Part shown: positions 1 to 7,910 of the stretch, one piece after another
Layout: every line of letters starts with the position of its first letter
How positions within the stretch are numbered: the stretch's first letter is position 1
Assembly: GCF_014642175.1 (NCBI RefSeq)
Contig: NZ_BMIL01000002.1
Span: forward strand, 248,001-312,000
Direction of reading: 5' to 3'
Source of the DNA: Pedobacter quisquiliarum
GTDB lineage: Bacteria > Bacteroidota > Bacteroidia > Sphingobacteriales > Sphingobacteriaceae
Length of the DNA: 64,000 nucleotides
The notes under the pieces: model-generated
What the model saw: the letters and a program-made list of their open reading frames with translations, nothing else
Databases searched by the model: none
What the model was told of the DNA's origin: nothing
Program-made: the position numbers and the translations under genes

Positions 1-501
1 ACCATTCATGGCCGCACACGTGCACAGCTGTACAAAGGGCAGGCCGACTGGTCCCTGATCCGTGAAATCAAGCGCAATCCAAGAATTAAGATCCCTATTT
101 TCGGCAACGGTGACGTGGATAGTCCGAGAAAAGCGGCAGACTGGCGTTTAGAATACGAAGTTGACGGCATCATGATTGGCCGTGCAGCAATCGGCTACCC
201 ATGGATCTTCCGTGAAATCAGGCACTTCTTCAATACCGGTGAATACCTTGCCGGTCCGACCGTAGAAGAGCGTGTAAACGTCTGCAGAACCCATTTTGAG
301 AAATCTATCGAGTGGAAAGGCGACCGTGTTGGTATCTTTGAAATGCGCCGCCACTATGCAAACTATTTCAAAGGTTTACCAGACTTTAAACCTTACAGAA
401 TGCTACTGGTAAAAGAAGAAAACATCCAGACCATTCACGGCATTTTAGACGAAGTGGCAGACAAATTCAGGCACATTGAGCCAATTGTAGAAATGGCTTA
501 A
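1..501 (+). CDS. dusB: tRNA-dihydrouridine synthase, C-terminal part (5' end outside window)
   Basis: The open frame enters at base 1 and ends at a TAA, giving 166 residues of the C-terminal part. Residues 1-9 read TIHGRTRAQ, followed by PIFGNGDV (about 35-42) and GIMIGRAAIGYPW (about 57-69). These are the FMN/phosphate-binding strands of the TIM barrel and the start of the helical tRNA-binding domain of Dus enzymes. The family reduces specific uridines in tRNA to dihydrouridine with NADPH. The catalytic Cys region lies upstream of the window. The apaG gene follows 32 bases later on the same strand. Assignment to DusB rather than another Dus type is from overall sequence feel. Confidence 0.92.
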   Translation, partial: TIHGRTRAQLYKGQADWSLIREIKRNPRIKIPIFGNGDVDSPRKAADWRLEYEVDGIMIGRAAIGYPWIFREIRHFFNTGEYLAGPTVEERVNVCRTHFEKSIEWKGDRVGIFEMRRHYANYFKGLPDFKPYRMLLVKEENIQTIHGILDEVADKFRHIEPIVEMA

Positions 502-533
502 TTTTTGAAAATAACACGGTTCACACACACAAT

Positions 534-920
534 ATGGTAACAGCAATAACTCAGGGGATCAAAATTTCAGTTGAAACCATGTATCAGGACGAATACTCCA
601 ATCCTGCAAATGAACAATTCATGTTTGCTTACCGTATTGAGATCGAAAATCTTTCTGATTTTACCATCCAGCTGCTGCGCAGACAATGGTTCATCTTTGA
701 CTCTTGCGGTACCATCAAGGAAGTTGAAGGCGACGGCGTAGTGGGTGTGCAGCCAGTTCTGGAACCCGGCCAGGTACATGCTTACGTATCCGGATGCCAG
801 ATCACCACAGATGTAGGCAGCATGAAAGGTAATTACGCCATGATCCGAGTGGCTACAGGTAGCCCCTTCACTGTAGATATCCCAGAATTTGCGCTTATTG
901 CACCTTTCCGTTTAAACTAA
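534..920 (+). CDS. apaG: ApaG domain protein (DUF525)
   Basis: A 128-residue single-domain protein of the usual ApaG length. The frame shows the fibronectin-like beta-sandwich pattern and the characteristic glycine-rich stretch VVGVQPVLEPG at residues 69-79. ApaG proteins are historically linked to Co2+/Mg2+ tolerance, and the molecular role is still unclear. The start is an ATG 32 bases after dusB, so the two are probably co-transcribed. The gene ends four bases before the stop of a convergent metallopeptidase gene. Confidence 0.93.
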   Translation: MVTAITQGIKISVETMYQDEYSNPANEQFMFAYRIEIENLSDFTIQLLRRQWFIFDSCGTIKEVEGDGVVGVQPVLEPGQVHAYVSGCQITTDVGSMKGNYAMIRVATGSPFTVDIPEFALIAPFRLN

Positions 921-924
921 GCGA

Positions 925-1620
925 TTACCTGCCACCTCTCCCGAAGAGCATGCCCAGGTAATAGAACAAGCTGCCCAATGCACCAATCGCGGCTATGATA
1001 TAGGTCATTGCTGCCCACCATAGCGCATCCTTGGCCTGTTGACTCTCTGATGCAGAGAATTTCACCGAATGATTGTTGTTAATCCATAACAGGGCCCTTC
1101 TGCTCGCGTCAAACTCTACCGGTAAGGTAATTAAGCTGAACAACGTGACCACTGCCAATCCAAACACACCCAGGCTTAAAACAACCGGGTTGCCCGTAAA
1201 GCCAATCAGCATGATGCCGAGGATAAGTATCCATTGTAGAAGATTGCTGGTTAAAGATACCACAGGTACCATTTCAGACCGTAAATACAGCCATTTATAG
1301 CGTTTACTGTCCTGTATGGCGTGCCCGCACTCATGGGCGGCAACCGCTGCGGCTGCAACACTACGGCCGTGATACACGTCTGTGCTCAGGTTTACCGTGC
1401 GGTTCTGGGGATTGTAATAGTCTGATAACTGTCCGTCAGTACTCATCACCTGTACATCGAAGATCCCATTATCTAAAAGCATTTTCTGCGCAACTTCCTT
1501 CCCCGATAAACCGGAACTCAGCTGCATTTCCGAATACCTGGAGAATTTAGTTCTAAATCTCCATTGCACAATCATGCTTGTAATAAGTACAGGTATTATG
1601 AATATGATGTAGGTAATCAT
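925..1620 (-). CDS. Membrane zinc metallopeptidase, YugP family
   Basis: 231 residues. An N-terminal membrane segment (about 3-19) is followed by a soluble region with DYYNP (67-71) and the zinc-binding motif HECGH at 96-100, where the two His and the Glu would form the catalytic site. Two or three hydrophobic segments follow (about 118-170 and 200-222). This order matches the YugP/DUF2290-like 'neutral zinc metallopeptidase' family of about 225-235 residues. The substrate is unknown. Translation starts at ATG. The gene converges on apaG, with four bases between the stops. Confidence 0.88.
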   Translation of the reverse strand: MITYIIFIIPVLITSMIVQWRFRTKFSRYSEMQLSSGLSGKEVAQKMLLDNGIFDVQVMSTDGQLSDYYNPQNRTVNLSTDVYHGRSVAAAAVAAHECGHAIQDSKRYKWLYLRSEMVPVVSLTSNLLQWILILGIMLIGFTGNPVVLSLGVFGLAVVTLFSLITLPVEFDASRRALLWINNNHSVKFSASESQQAKDALWWAAMTYIIAAIGALGSLFYYLGMLFGRGGR

Positions 1621-1834
1621 GCCTATTGTAATCAGTCATGGCCCGTAACTCAAAAAGCGTTCCTCAATTTATAATTATCAAAAAATAAGCACTTTATGAA
1701 TTGAAGCTATAAGTTTTTGCGACAAAGCGCCCATCCTTTAACCCAGCTATAAGCACCTTGTAACAACATTATCTTAAATAAGCTGCAGAAGATCATACCC
1801 GCAACCTGCCTATAGGAATACTTAATTTTACTAA

Positions 1835-1842
1835 TATCTTTG
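1835..1842 (+). promoter_or_regulatory. Candidate -7 element of the rmuC promoter
   Basis: TATCTTTG fits the Bacteroidota -7 consensus TAnnTTTG and lies 44 bases before the rmuC ATG in an AT-rich gap. No clear TTG is seen 19-21 bases upstream, so the -33 part is weak. Confidence 0.4.
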
Positions 1843-1886
1843 TTATTTAAAATGAAATATAGTAACAAATCATAAAAATATTAGCA

Positions 1887-3194
1887 ATGGAATACCTGAT
1901 TGTAGCACTGCTCCTCCTCCTCTGCGTGTTGATGTTCATCTTCTTCAAAAGACCGGCAACCGACCAACACAACGCACTCCTGGAAATTAAAGAACTTGAA
2001 CATCAGAAAGCGCTGGAACGGCATAATGCCGATAAGCTGCGGATCGAAGATGAACTGCGCGATTTACGTGAAAGTTTCATGATGGAGCGTTCCCGAGCCA
2101 TAAAGGCGGAAGAAGCGCTCAAATCACAGCTCAGCCGCCAACTGGAACAGGAGCAATACATCCAGAACCTCCAGCAGAAGTTTAAACTTGAGTTTGAAAA
2201 CCTGGCAAACAAGATCCTCGAAGAGAAAACCACCAAATTCACGGAAAGCAACCGGATCAACCTGGATCTGATCCTGAACCCGTTAAAGGAGAACATCAAA
2301 GCCTTTGAACAGCAGGTGGAAAAGGTCTATAAAGACGAATCTGATGAGCGCAACATGCTCAAAGGGGTCATTTCCCAGCTGATGCTGCAAAGCAAGCAAA
2401 TCCAGGAAGACGCAAACAACCTGACCAAAGCGCTGAAAGGTGATAACAAAAAGCAGGGCAACTGGGGAGAGATCATCCTGGAGAAAGTACTGGAACGCTC
2501 GGGATTGGTAAAAGACCGGGAGTACAGGGTACAGGCTTCATTAAACCACGCTGAAGGCAATAGACTGCAACCAGATGTCCTTATCGACCTCCCGGATGAA
2601 AAACACGTTGTAATCGACTCTAAAGTGTCTCTTATCGCTTATGAGCGCTTGCTCTCTGCCGAGACGGAAGAGGAAAGAGCAATGTTTGTCAAACAGCACG
2701 TCGCTTCCATCAAAGGGCATATACAGAATCTCTCCGGCAAGAACTACCAGAACTTGTACCAGATCAACTCGCCAGACTTCGTACTGCTGTTTATCCCCAT
2801 AGAATCCTCTTTCGGCATTGCCGTGCAGGAAGACGCGGAATTATTCAACTTTGCCTGGGACCGGAAAGTGGTCATCGTAAGCCCATCTACGCTGCTGGCC
2901 ACGCTGCGCACCATCGCCAGCATCTGGAAACAGGAACGGCAGAATCGCAACGTACTAGAGATTGCCAGACTCAGCGGCAGTATGTACGAGAAGTACATTG
3001 GATTTTTAAACGATATGGAAGGTTTAGGTAAAAATCTGAAGAACAGCCAGGACTGCTACGATAAAGCATTAAACAAACTCAGCCATGGCGCCGGAAACCT
3101 CACCACCACCGCAGAAAAGATCAAGCGTCTTGGTGCTAAAACCAATAAACAGATTGACGTTAAGTTCCTCGATCAGAGCCTGATCAACGAATAA
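1887..3194 (+). CDS. rmuC: DNA recombination protein RmuC
   Basis: 435 residues. A membrane anchor (about 3-20) is followed by a long charged coiled coil (about 32-115) and the RmuC nuclease-like domain (about 180-390). That domain carries GNWGE near 193, DSKVSL near 247 and the late LRTIASIW segment. RmuC is a putative nuclease that limits inversions at short inverted repeats in E. coli. The start is an ATG with a TATCTTTG promoter element upstream. The gene stands alone and ends at a strong terminator. Confidence 0.95.
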   Translation: MEYLIVALLLLLCVLMFIFFKRPATDQHNALLEIKELEHQKALERHNADKLRIEDELRDLRESFMMERSRAIKAEEALKSQLSRQLEQEQYIQNLQQKFKLEFENLANKILEEKTTKFTESNRINLDLILNPLKENIKAFEQQVEKVYKDESDERNMLKGVISQLMLQSKQIQEDANNLTKALKGDNKKQGNWGEIILEKVLERSGLVKDREYRVQASLNHAEGNRLQPDVLIDLPDEKHVVIDSKVSLIAYERLLSAETEEERAMFVKQHVASIKGHIQNLSGKNYQNLYQINSPDFVLLFIPIESSFGIAVQEDAELFNFAWDRKVVIVSPSTLLATLRTIASIWKQERQNRNVLEIARLSGSMYEKYIGFLNDMEGLGKNLKNSQDCYDKALNKLSHGAGNLTTTAEKIKRLGAKTNKQIDVKFLDQSLINE

Positions 3195-3230
3195 AGCCGT
3201 GCTCCAATAAAGCAAACTATAATACACGAA

Positions 3231-3280
3231 AAAGCGCCTTGTTTAAAGCCCATAACGGCAGCAAACAAGGCGCTTTTTTT
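3231..3280. terminator. Bidirectional rho-independent terminator between rmuC and thiL
   Basis: A 14-bp perfect stem (3231-3244 with 3263-3276, arms AAAGCGCCTTGTTT) is followed by a T run to 3280 on the plus strand and flanked by an A run on the other side. It therefore can end both rmuC (plus) and thiL (minus). Confidence 0.92.
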
Positions 3281-3297
3281 ATGCAAATACCTGTAAA

Positions 3298-4338
3298 TTA
3301 CAGCTTGAAAGCGTTCCAGCCCTGGGCCTTCAGCTCATGTACATTATCAGATTTTGAAATCATCTTACAACCCGAGTTTTTGTCGGTAATGTGACCAATC
3401 ACGCTGATGTCTACATCATGTTTTAGCTTTGCGTAATCCGACTGCTTAATCGTGAAAAGCAGTTCATAATCTTCCCCGCCGTTCAGCGCACACACCGTTG
3501 GATCGAGTCCAAGTTCACGCGCCGTTTCGTAGGTCAATGGGTCAATCGGGAACTTCTCTTCGTAAAGCGTCACACCTTTTTCCGATTGCTGACAGATGTG
3601 CAGGATCTCTGAAGCCAGACCATCAGAAACATCAATCATCGCCGTCGGAACAATCTCCATTTGCGCTAATAAATCGACGATATCTCTTCTGCCTTCCGGT
3701 TTAAGCTGACGCTCAATGATGTAATCTTTACCTTCCAGATCCGGCTGAATGTTCGGGTTCTCCAGGAAAATCAGTTTTTCTCTTTCCAGGATCTGCAGGC
3801 CCACATAAGCACCGCCTAAATCACCGGAAACACAAACTAAATCGCCTTCACCAGCACCATTACGGTAGCAAATGTCCTTTTTATCGGCATAGCCGATGCT
3901 CGTTACACTGATCACCAGCCCCTGTTTACTCGTCGATGTATCCCCACCAACCAGGTCAATATTGAATTTATTGCAGGCAAGTTCAATACCCTTGTAAATT
4001 TCTTCCACAGCTTCCAGCGGAAACTTGCTCGACAAGCCAATGGAAACCGTAATCTGCGTCGCAATACCATTCATGGCGTAAATGTCGCTCAGATTCACCT
4101 GAACAGCTTTATAGCCTAAATGCATCAGGGGTACATAAGCCAGATCAAAGTGTATGCCTTCCAGCAACAGATCTGTCGAAATTAAAACCTCTTTACCATC
4201 AAAATTCAGCACCGCTGCATCGTCACCAATCCCTTTCGTACTGCTTTCATGACGGATTTTAAAATTATCAGTCAGGTGTTTGATCAAGCCAAACTCTCCT
4301 AAAAGCGCAATATCTGTACGTTCCTTATTTTCAAACAT
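3298..4338 (-). CDS. thiL: Thiamine-monophosphate kinase
   Basis: 346 residues, the usual length. It phosphorylates thiamine monophosphate to thiamine diphosphate with ATP in the cytosol. Visible family signatures are GIGDDAAVL near residue 37, the STDLLLEGIHF segment (about 54-64), GGDTSTS near 155 and DVSDGLASE near 237, all typical of the PurM/ThiL fold with Asp-rich Mg-ATP sites. The start is an ATG. nadA follows 75 bases upstream in the same direction. No TPP riboswitch is visible in front of it. Confidence 0.95.
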   Translation of the reverse strand: MFENKERTDIALLGEFGLIKHLTDNFKIRHESSTKGIGDDAAVLNFDGKEVLISTDLLLEGIHFDLAYVPLMHLGYKAVQVNLSDIYAMNGIATQITVSIGLSSKFPLEAVEEIYKGIELACNKFNIDLVGGDTSTSKQGLVISVTSIGYADKKDICYRNGAGEGDLVCVSGDLGGAYVGLQILEREKLIFLENPNIQPDLEGKDYIIERQLKPEGRRDIVDLLAQMEIVPTAMIDVSDGLASEILHICQQSEKGVTLYEEKFPIDPLTYETARELGLDPTVCALNGGEDYELLFTIKQSDYAKLKHDVDISVIGHITDKNSGCKMISKSDNVHELKAQGWNAFKL

Positions 4339-4413
4339 AATTTTCTTCTTTTATCAGGCCAGCCTATTGCTGGCCACAAATGCGGGTACACCGCTTAAAT
4401 CAATTTCTTCTGC

Positions 4414-5406
4414 CTACAAACCCAGGCTTGCAGAAATCTCCAGCATTCTTTCTATCGGTTTGCGGGCCTCCACAATTATTTCCATTGGTACGGTTACTTC
4501 CGGTGTTTCATTCTTCAAACACAGGTACAATTTCTCCAGGGTATTGCGCTTCATATACGGGCAATCATTGCACGCACAATTGTTATTCGGCGGCGCGGGA
4601 ATAAACGTCTTATCCGGACAAGCTTTTTCCATCTGGTGGATGATTCCGCTTTCCGTTGCAACGATAAATTCTTTCGCATCACTGTTGATTGCGTACTTCA
4701 ATAAACCGGTGGTCGATCCGATATAATCTGCCATCTGCAGCACCGCTTCTTCGCACTCCGGATGCGCAATAAATTTCGCTTCAGGATGACGTTCTTTAAG
4801 CTTGGTAATTTTCTCTCTCGAAAAAATTTCATGCACCATACAGGCACCATTCCAAAGCACCAGATCACGTCCGGTTTTCTTCGCCACCCAGGCACCAAGA
4901 TTCTTATCCGGACCGAAGATAATCTTCGTATCTTTCGGTAAACTTTCTACAATCTGAACCGCGTTGGTAGAGGTGCAAACAATGTCGCTCAAAGCCTTCA
5001 ATTCAGCCGTACAATTCACGTAGGTAATCACCACATGATCCGGATACTTTTCCTTGAACTTTTTAAACAAATGCGGGGGACAGCTGTCGGCCAGTGAACA
5101 GCCTGCTTTCACATCCGGCAACAAAACCTTCTTTCCTGGTGACAGGATTTTGGCAGTCTCTGCCATGAAATGTACCCCTGCAAAAACGATGATGTCAGCT
5201 TCTGTTTTGGCAGCCTCCTGAGACAAACCTAAACTGTCTCCAATGTAATCCGCGATGTCCTGGATATCCGGCTCCTGATAGTAGTGCGCCAGAATAATTG
5301 CATTCTTCGCCTTCTTCAGTTTTTCTATTTCATCAAACAAGTCAAGCGTCGGATCAATTTTTTCGTCGGCAAAACCTTTAATATTTATTTCCTCTAAGGT
5401 ATCCAT
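4414..5406 (-). CDS. nadA: Quinolinate synthase
   Basis: Condenses iminoaspartate with dihydroxyacetone phosphate to quinolinate, the second step of de novo NAD synthesis, using a [4Fe-4S] cluster. Three cysteine-bearing segments expected to hold the cluster are visible: AGCSLADSC (about 101-109), NGACMVHE (about 191-198) and CNDCPYMK (about 280-287). The open frame runs on to a TTG at 5412, but the ATG at 5406 is preferred, giving 330 residues. It is divergent from nadB, whose product supplies iminoaspartate. The 398-base gap between them carries dyad sequences that could be operators. Confidence 0.95.
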   Translation of the reverse strand: MDTLEEINIKGFADEKIDPTLDLFDEIEKLKKAKNAIILAHYYQEPDIQDIADYIGDSLGLSQEAAKTEADIIVFAGVHFMAETAKILSPGKKVLLPDVKAGCSLADSCPPHLFKKFKEKYPDHVVITYVNCTAELKALSDIVCTSTNAVQIVESLPKDTKIIFGPDKNLGAWVAKKTGRDLVLWNGACMVHEIFSREKITKLKERHPEAKFIAHPECEEAVLQMADYIGSTTGLLKYAINSDAKEFIVATESGIIHQMEKACPDKTFIPAPPNNNCACNDCPYMKRNTLEKLYLCLKNETPEVTVPMEIIVEARKPIERMLEISASLGL

Positions 5407-5804
5407 TTTCAACAGTTCAATAAATTATAATTATTTAATATAAATAGGTTTCTATTGTTTATTAGTGTGTTAGTAATGTTTATAAGCTTGGTAAAATTCT
5501 TTCGATTATTTGAGTTATTACAAAGTTATTAACAATTTAAACGTGTTTTTACTAAATCTTCCGGCTGATTCATAGTGTTATACAAAACACCTGCTAAACT
5601 TATCAATACTCGAATGTGTATTATTTCTACGTTAAAAAAACGTTAATAACCTTGGCAAAGTTGCGCATAAATACTTTATAAAATTGTGTCAAATTGCCAT
5701 TTTACCTTAGCTTTAAACAATCAAGAATAGTTGTTCTTTTTATATATACAAATAACTAACAATGTTATCAACGTTGTTAACATATGCCCGAATTGCCATA
5801 AAGA
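5407..5804. other. nadA-nadB divergent intergenic region
   Basis: 398 AT-rich bases without a plausible gene. They contain a near-perfect 22-bp palindrome (5762-5783) in front of nadB. Two copies of a 9-mer occur in opposite orientation: GTTATTAAC at 5525-5533 and GTTAATAAC at 5642-5650. A weak nadB promoter candidate is TTG at 5684-5686, 21 bases, then TAGCTTTA at 5708-5715. Confidence 0.6.
5762..5783. promoter_or_regulatory. 22-bp palindrome upstream of nadB, candidate operator
   Basis: ATGTTA-T-CAACGTTG-T-TAACAT is symmetric at 10 of 11 base pairs per half. It ends 21 bases before the nadB ATG. Position and symmetry suggest a repressor site controlling NAD synthesis. The regulator is not encoded in the window. 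Confidence 0.45.
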
Positions 5805-7391
5805 ATGAGAAAAGTAGATTTTTTAGTCATCGGATCAGGTATCGCGGGTTTAAGCTTCGCTTTGAAAGCTGCCCAACATGGAAAAGTGCTGATCATTACC
5901 AAATCAAATGAAGATGAATCCAACACCAAATACGCCCAGGGAGGCGTGGCAGTGGTTGTAAATGAGGACGATTCGTTTGAAAAACACATTACAGATACAC
6001 TTTTAGCGGGCGATGGCCTGTGTGATCGGGAAATAGTGGAAATCGTTGTGTCTGAAGGCCCTCAGCGCATTCAGGAGATTATAGACTATGGCACCGAATT
6101 CGACCGTGATCATGATGGTTTATATGATTTAGCGAAGGAGGGCGGCCATTCCGAACACCGTGTACTACATTATAAGGATGTAACCGGCTACGAAATTGAA
6201 CGTGTCCTCTTAAAACAAATTCATGAGAATAACAACATCGAAATATTAACACATTACTTCTGTTTAGAGTTAATAACCCAACATCACCTCGGTGAATTTG
6301 TGGACAAGAGCACAAAAGTTATTAACTGTTTTGGTGTATATGCCTTTAACACAGAGCGTAACGATGTGGAAAAGATCTTGGCAAGTGTTACGGTCATGGC
6401 GTCCGGTGGTGCCGGCCATATTTATTCAAGTACAACAAATCCGGTCATTGCCACAGGCGATGGCATGGCCATGGTGTACCGCGCAAAAGGGAAAATGCGC
6501 AATATGGAGTTCATCCAGTTCCATCCAACCGCCCTTTACCATCCCGGAGAGTACCCTTCTTTTTTGATTTCGGAAGCCGTTCGAGGCTTCGGTGGCGTGC
6601 TCCGCAGGAAGAATGGCGTCGCCTTTATGCACGAATATGACCCCCGTGGATCCCTCGCTTCCCGCGATATTGTGGCTCGTGCAATCGACGCAGAGATGAA
6701 AAAATCAGGTGAGGAGTTCGTCTACCTGGACATTACACACCGGAGCAAAGAAGACATTTTGGCACACTTCCCAAACATCTACGCGAAGTGTTTGTCGATC
6801 GGAATTGACATGACGCGCGACTATATCCCGGTTACACCGGCTGCACATTATATGTGTGGGGGCATCCAGGTTGATGCTTACGGACGCTCGTCGATCAATA
6901 ATTTATACGCCTGCGGAGAGACCTCTTCAACGGGTCTGCACGGCGCAAATCGCCTTGCTTCAAACAGCCTTTTGGAGGCGCCGGTTTTTGCCCATCGCAT
7001 CTATCTCGACGCCATTCAGAAGTTCCAGAATATCGTCATTCCGGACAATATTCCGGAGTGGAATGATGAAGGTGTTACGCAGTCAAACGAAGATATTCTG
7101 GTTACCCACAACCTCCGCGAAACGCAAAAACTGATGAGTGATTATGTCGGAATTGTACGTTCAGATTTCCGTTTAGACCGCGCCATGCGACGGCTGTTTT
7201 TGCTGTATGAAGAGACCGAAGAATTTTATAAAGCGAACAAAGTTTCCGTTAAACTTTGCGAATTACGCAACGTTATTCAGGTTGCATTCATGGTTATAAA
7301 ATCCGCAAAAGCGAGAAAAGAAAGTCGCGGTTTACATTATACGACCGACTATCCCGAGCATGCAGATACCATTCAGGATACCATATTTTAG
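5805..7391 (+). CDS. nadB: L-aspartate oxidase
   Basis: 528 residues. Oxidises L-aspartate to iminoaspartate with FAD, feeding NadA. The FAD-binding GSGIAGLSFA motif lies at residues 9-18, followed by TKYAQGGVAVV (about 42-52), MEFIQFHPTAL (about 233-243), the active-site region PAAHYMCGG (about 345-353) and ETSSTGLHGANRLASNS (about 372-388). A helical C-terminal domain follows. All are standard for the succinate dehydrogenase/aspartate oxidase family. The start is an ATG. A gamma-carbonic-anhydrase-like gene follows after nine bases. Confidence 0.96.
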   Translation: MRKVDFLVIGSGIAGLSFALKAAQHGKVLIITKSNEDESNTKYAQGGVAVVVNEDDSFEKHITDTLLAGDGLCDREIVEIVVSEGPQRIQEIIDYGTEFDRDHDGLYDLAKEGGHSEHRVLHYKDVTGYEIERVLLKQIHENNNIEILTHYFCLELITQHHLGEFVDKSTKVINCFGVYAFNTERNDVEKILASVTVMASGGAGHIYSSTTNPVIATGDGMAMVYRAKGKMRNMEFIQFHPTALYHPGEYPSFLISEAVRGFGGVLRRKNGVAFMHEYDPRGSLASRDIVARAIDAEMKKSGEEFVYLDITHRSKEDILAHFPNIYAKCLSIGIDMTRDYIPVTPAAHYMCGGIQVDAYGRSSINNLYACGETSSTGLHGANRLASNSLLEAPVFAHRIYLDAIQKFQNIVIPDNIPEWNDEGVTQSNEDILVTHNLRETQKLMSDYVGIVRSDFRLDRAMRRLFLLYEETEEFYKANKVSVKLCELRNVIQVAFMVIKSAKARKESRGLHYTTDYPEHADTIQDTIF

Positions 7392-7400
7392 AAGAGATTT

Positions 7401-7910
7401 ATGCCAGTAATATTAAGTGTAGAAGATAAAAATCCCCTGTGGGGAAGCAACTGTTTCATCGCCCAGAATGCCACCATTGTCGGTGATGTAACCATGGGTG
7501 ATAACTGTTCCGTATGGTTCAACGCGGTGATCCGTGGAGATGTAAATACCATTACCATCGGCAGCGATACGAACATTCAGGATGGCGCCGTGATCCATGC
7601 CACCTATCAAAAGGCGGCAACCACCATCGGCAATCGCGTATCCATTGGGCACAATGCCATTGTACACGGCTGTATGCTCCAGGATCACATTCTGGTGGGT
7701 ATGGGCGCAATTGTGATGGATAATGCCGTTGTAGAGCCTTATTGCATCATTGCTGCGGGTGCTGTTGTATTGGAGAATACCGTATGCGAAAGTGGCTTCC
7801 TGTATGCCGGAATGCCCGCTAAAAAGATAAAGCCCATTACAGAAATGCAACGGGCTTTATTGGATAAGTTACCTGATAACTATATTATGTACGCAGACTG
7901 GTTTAAATAG
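7401..7910 (+). CDS. Gamma carbonic anhydrase family protein (left-handed beta-helix)
   Basis: 169 residues built of hexapeptide repeats such as NATIVGDVTMG, NIQDGAVIH and VSIGHNAIVHGC. The His residues in HATYQ, GHN and VHG are in the places where gamma carbonic anhydrases bind metal. This fits the YrdA/PaaY/CaiE group of trimeric beta-helix proteins, some of which are carbonic anhydrases or thioesterases, so the reaction is not certain. It is co-directional with nadB (nine-base gap). Its last eight bases overlap the 3' end of the convergent lipoprotein gene. Confidence 0.88.
   Translation: MPVILSVEDKNPLWGSNCFIAQNATIVGDVTMGDNCSVWFNAVIRGDVNTITIGSDTNIQDGAVIHATYQKAATTIGNRVSIGHNAIVHGCMLQDHILVGMGAIVMDNAVVEPYCIIAAGAVVLENTVCESGFLYAGMPAKKIKPITEMQRALLDKLPDNYIMYADWFK
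7821..7860 (-). terminator. Candidate terminator for the minus-strand lipoprotein gene, inside the convergent CDS
   Basis: Read on the minus strand, ATAAAGCCC (7852-7860) and GGGCTTTAT (7827-7835) form a 9-bp perfect stem with a 16-base loop, followed directly by CTTTTT (7821-7826). It lies 42 bases past the stop of the minus-strand gene that ends at 7903, within the plus-strand carbonic-anhydrase-like coding sequence. Confidence 0.5.

Noticed and set aside
3200..3300. Possible TPP riboswitch near thiL
   Set aside because: The conserved structure here is only a terminator hairpin at the 3' side of thiL; nothing like a THI box is seen upstream of its start.
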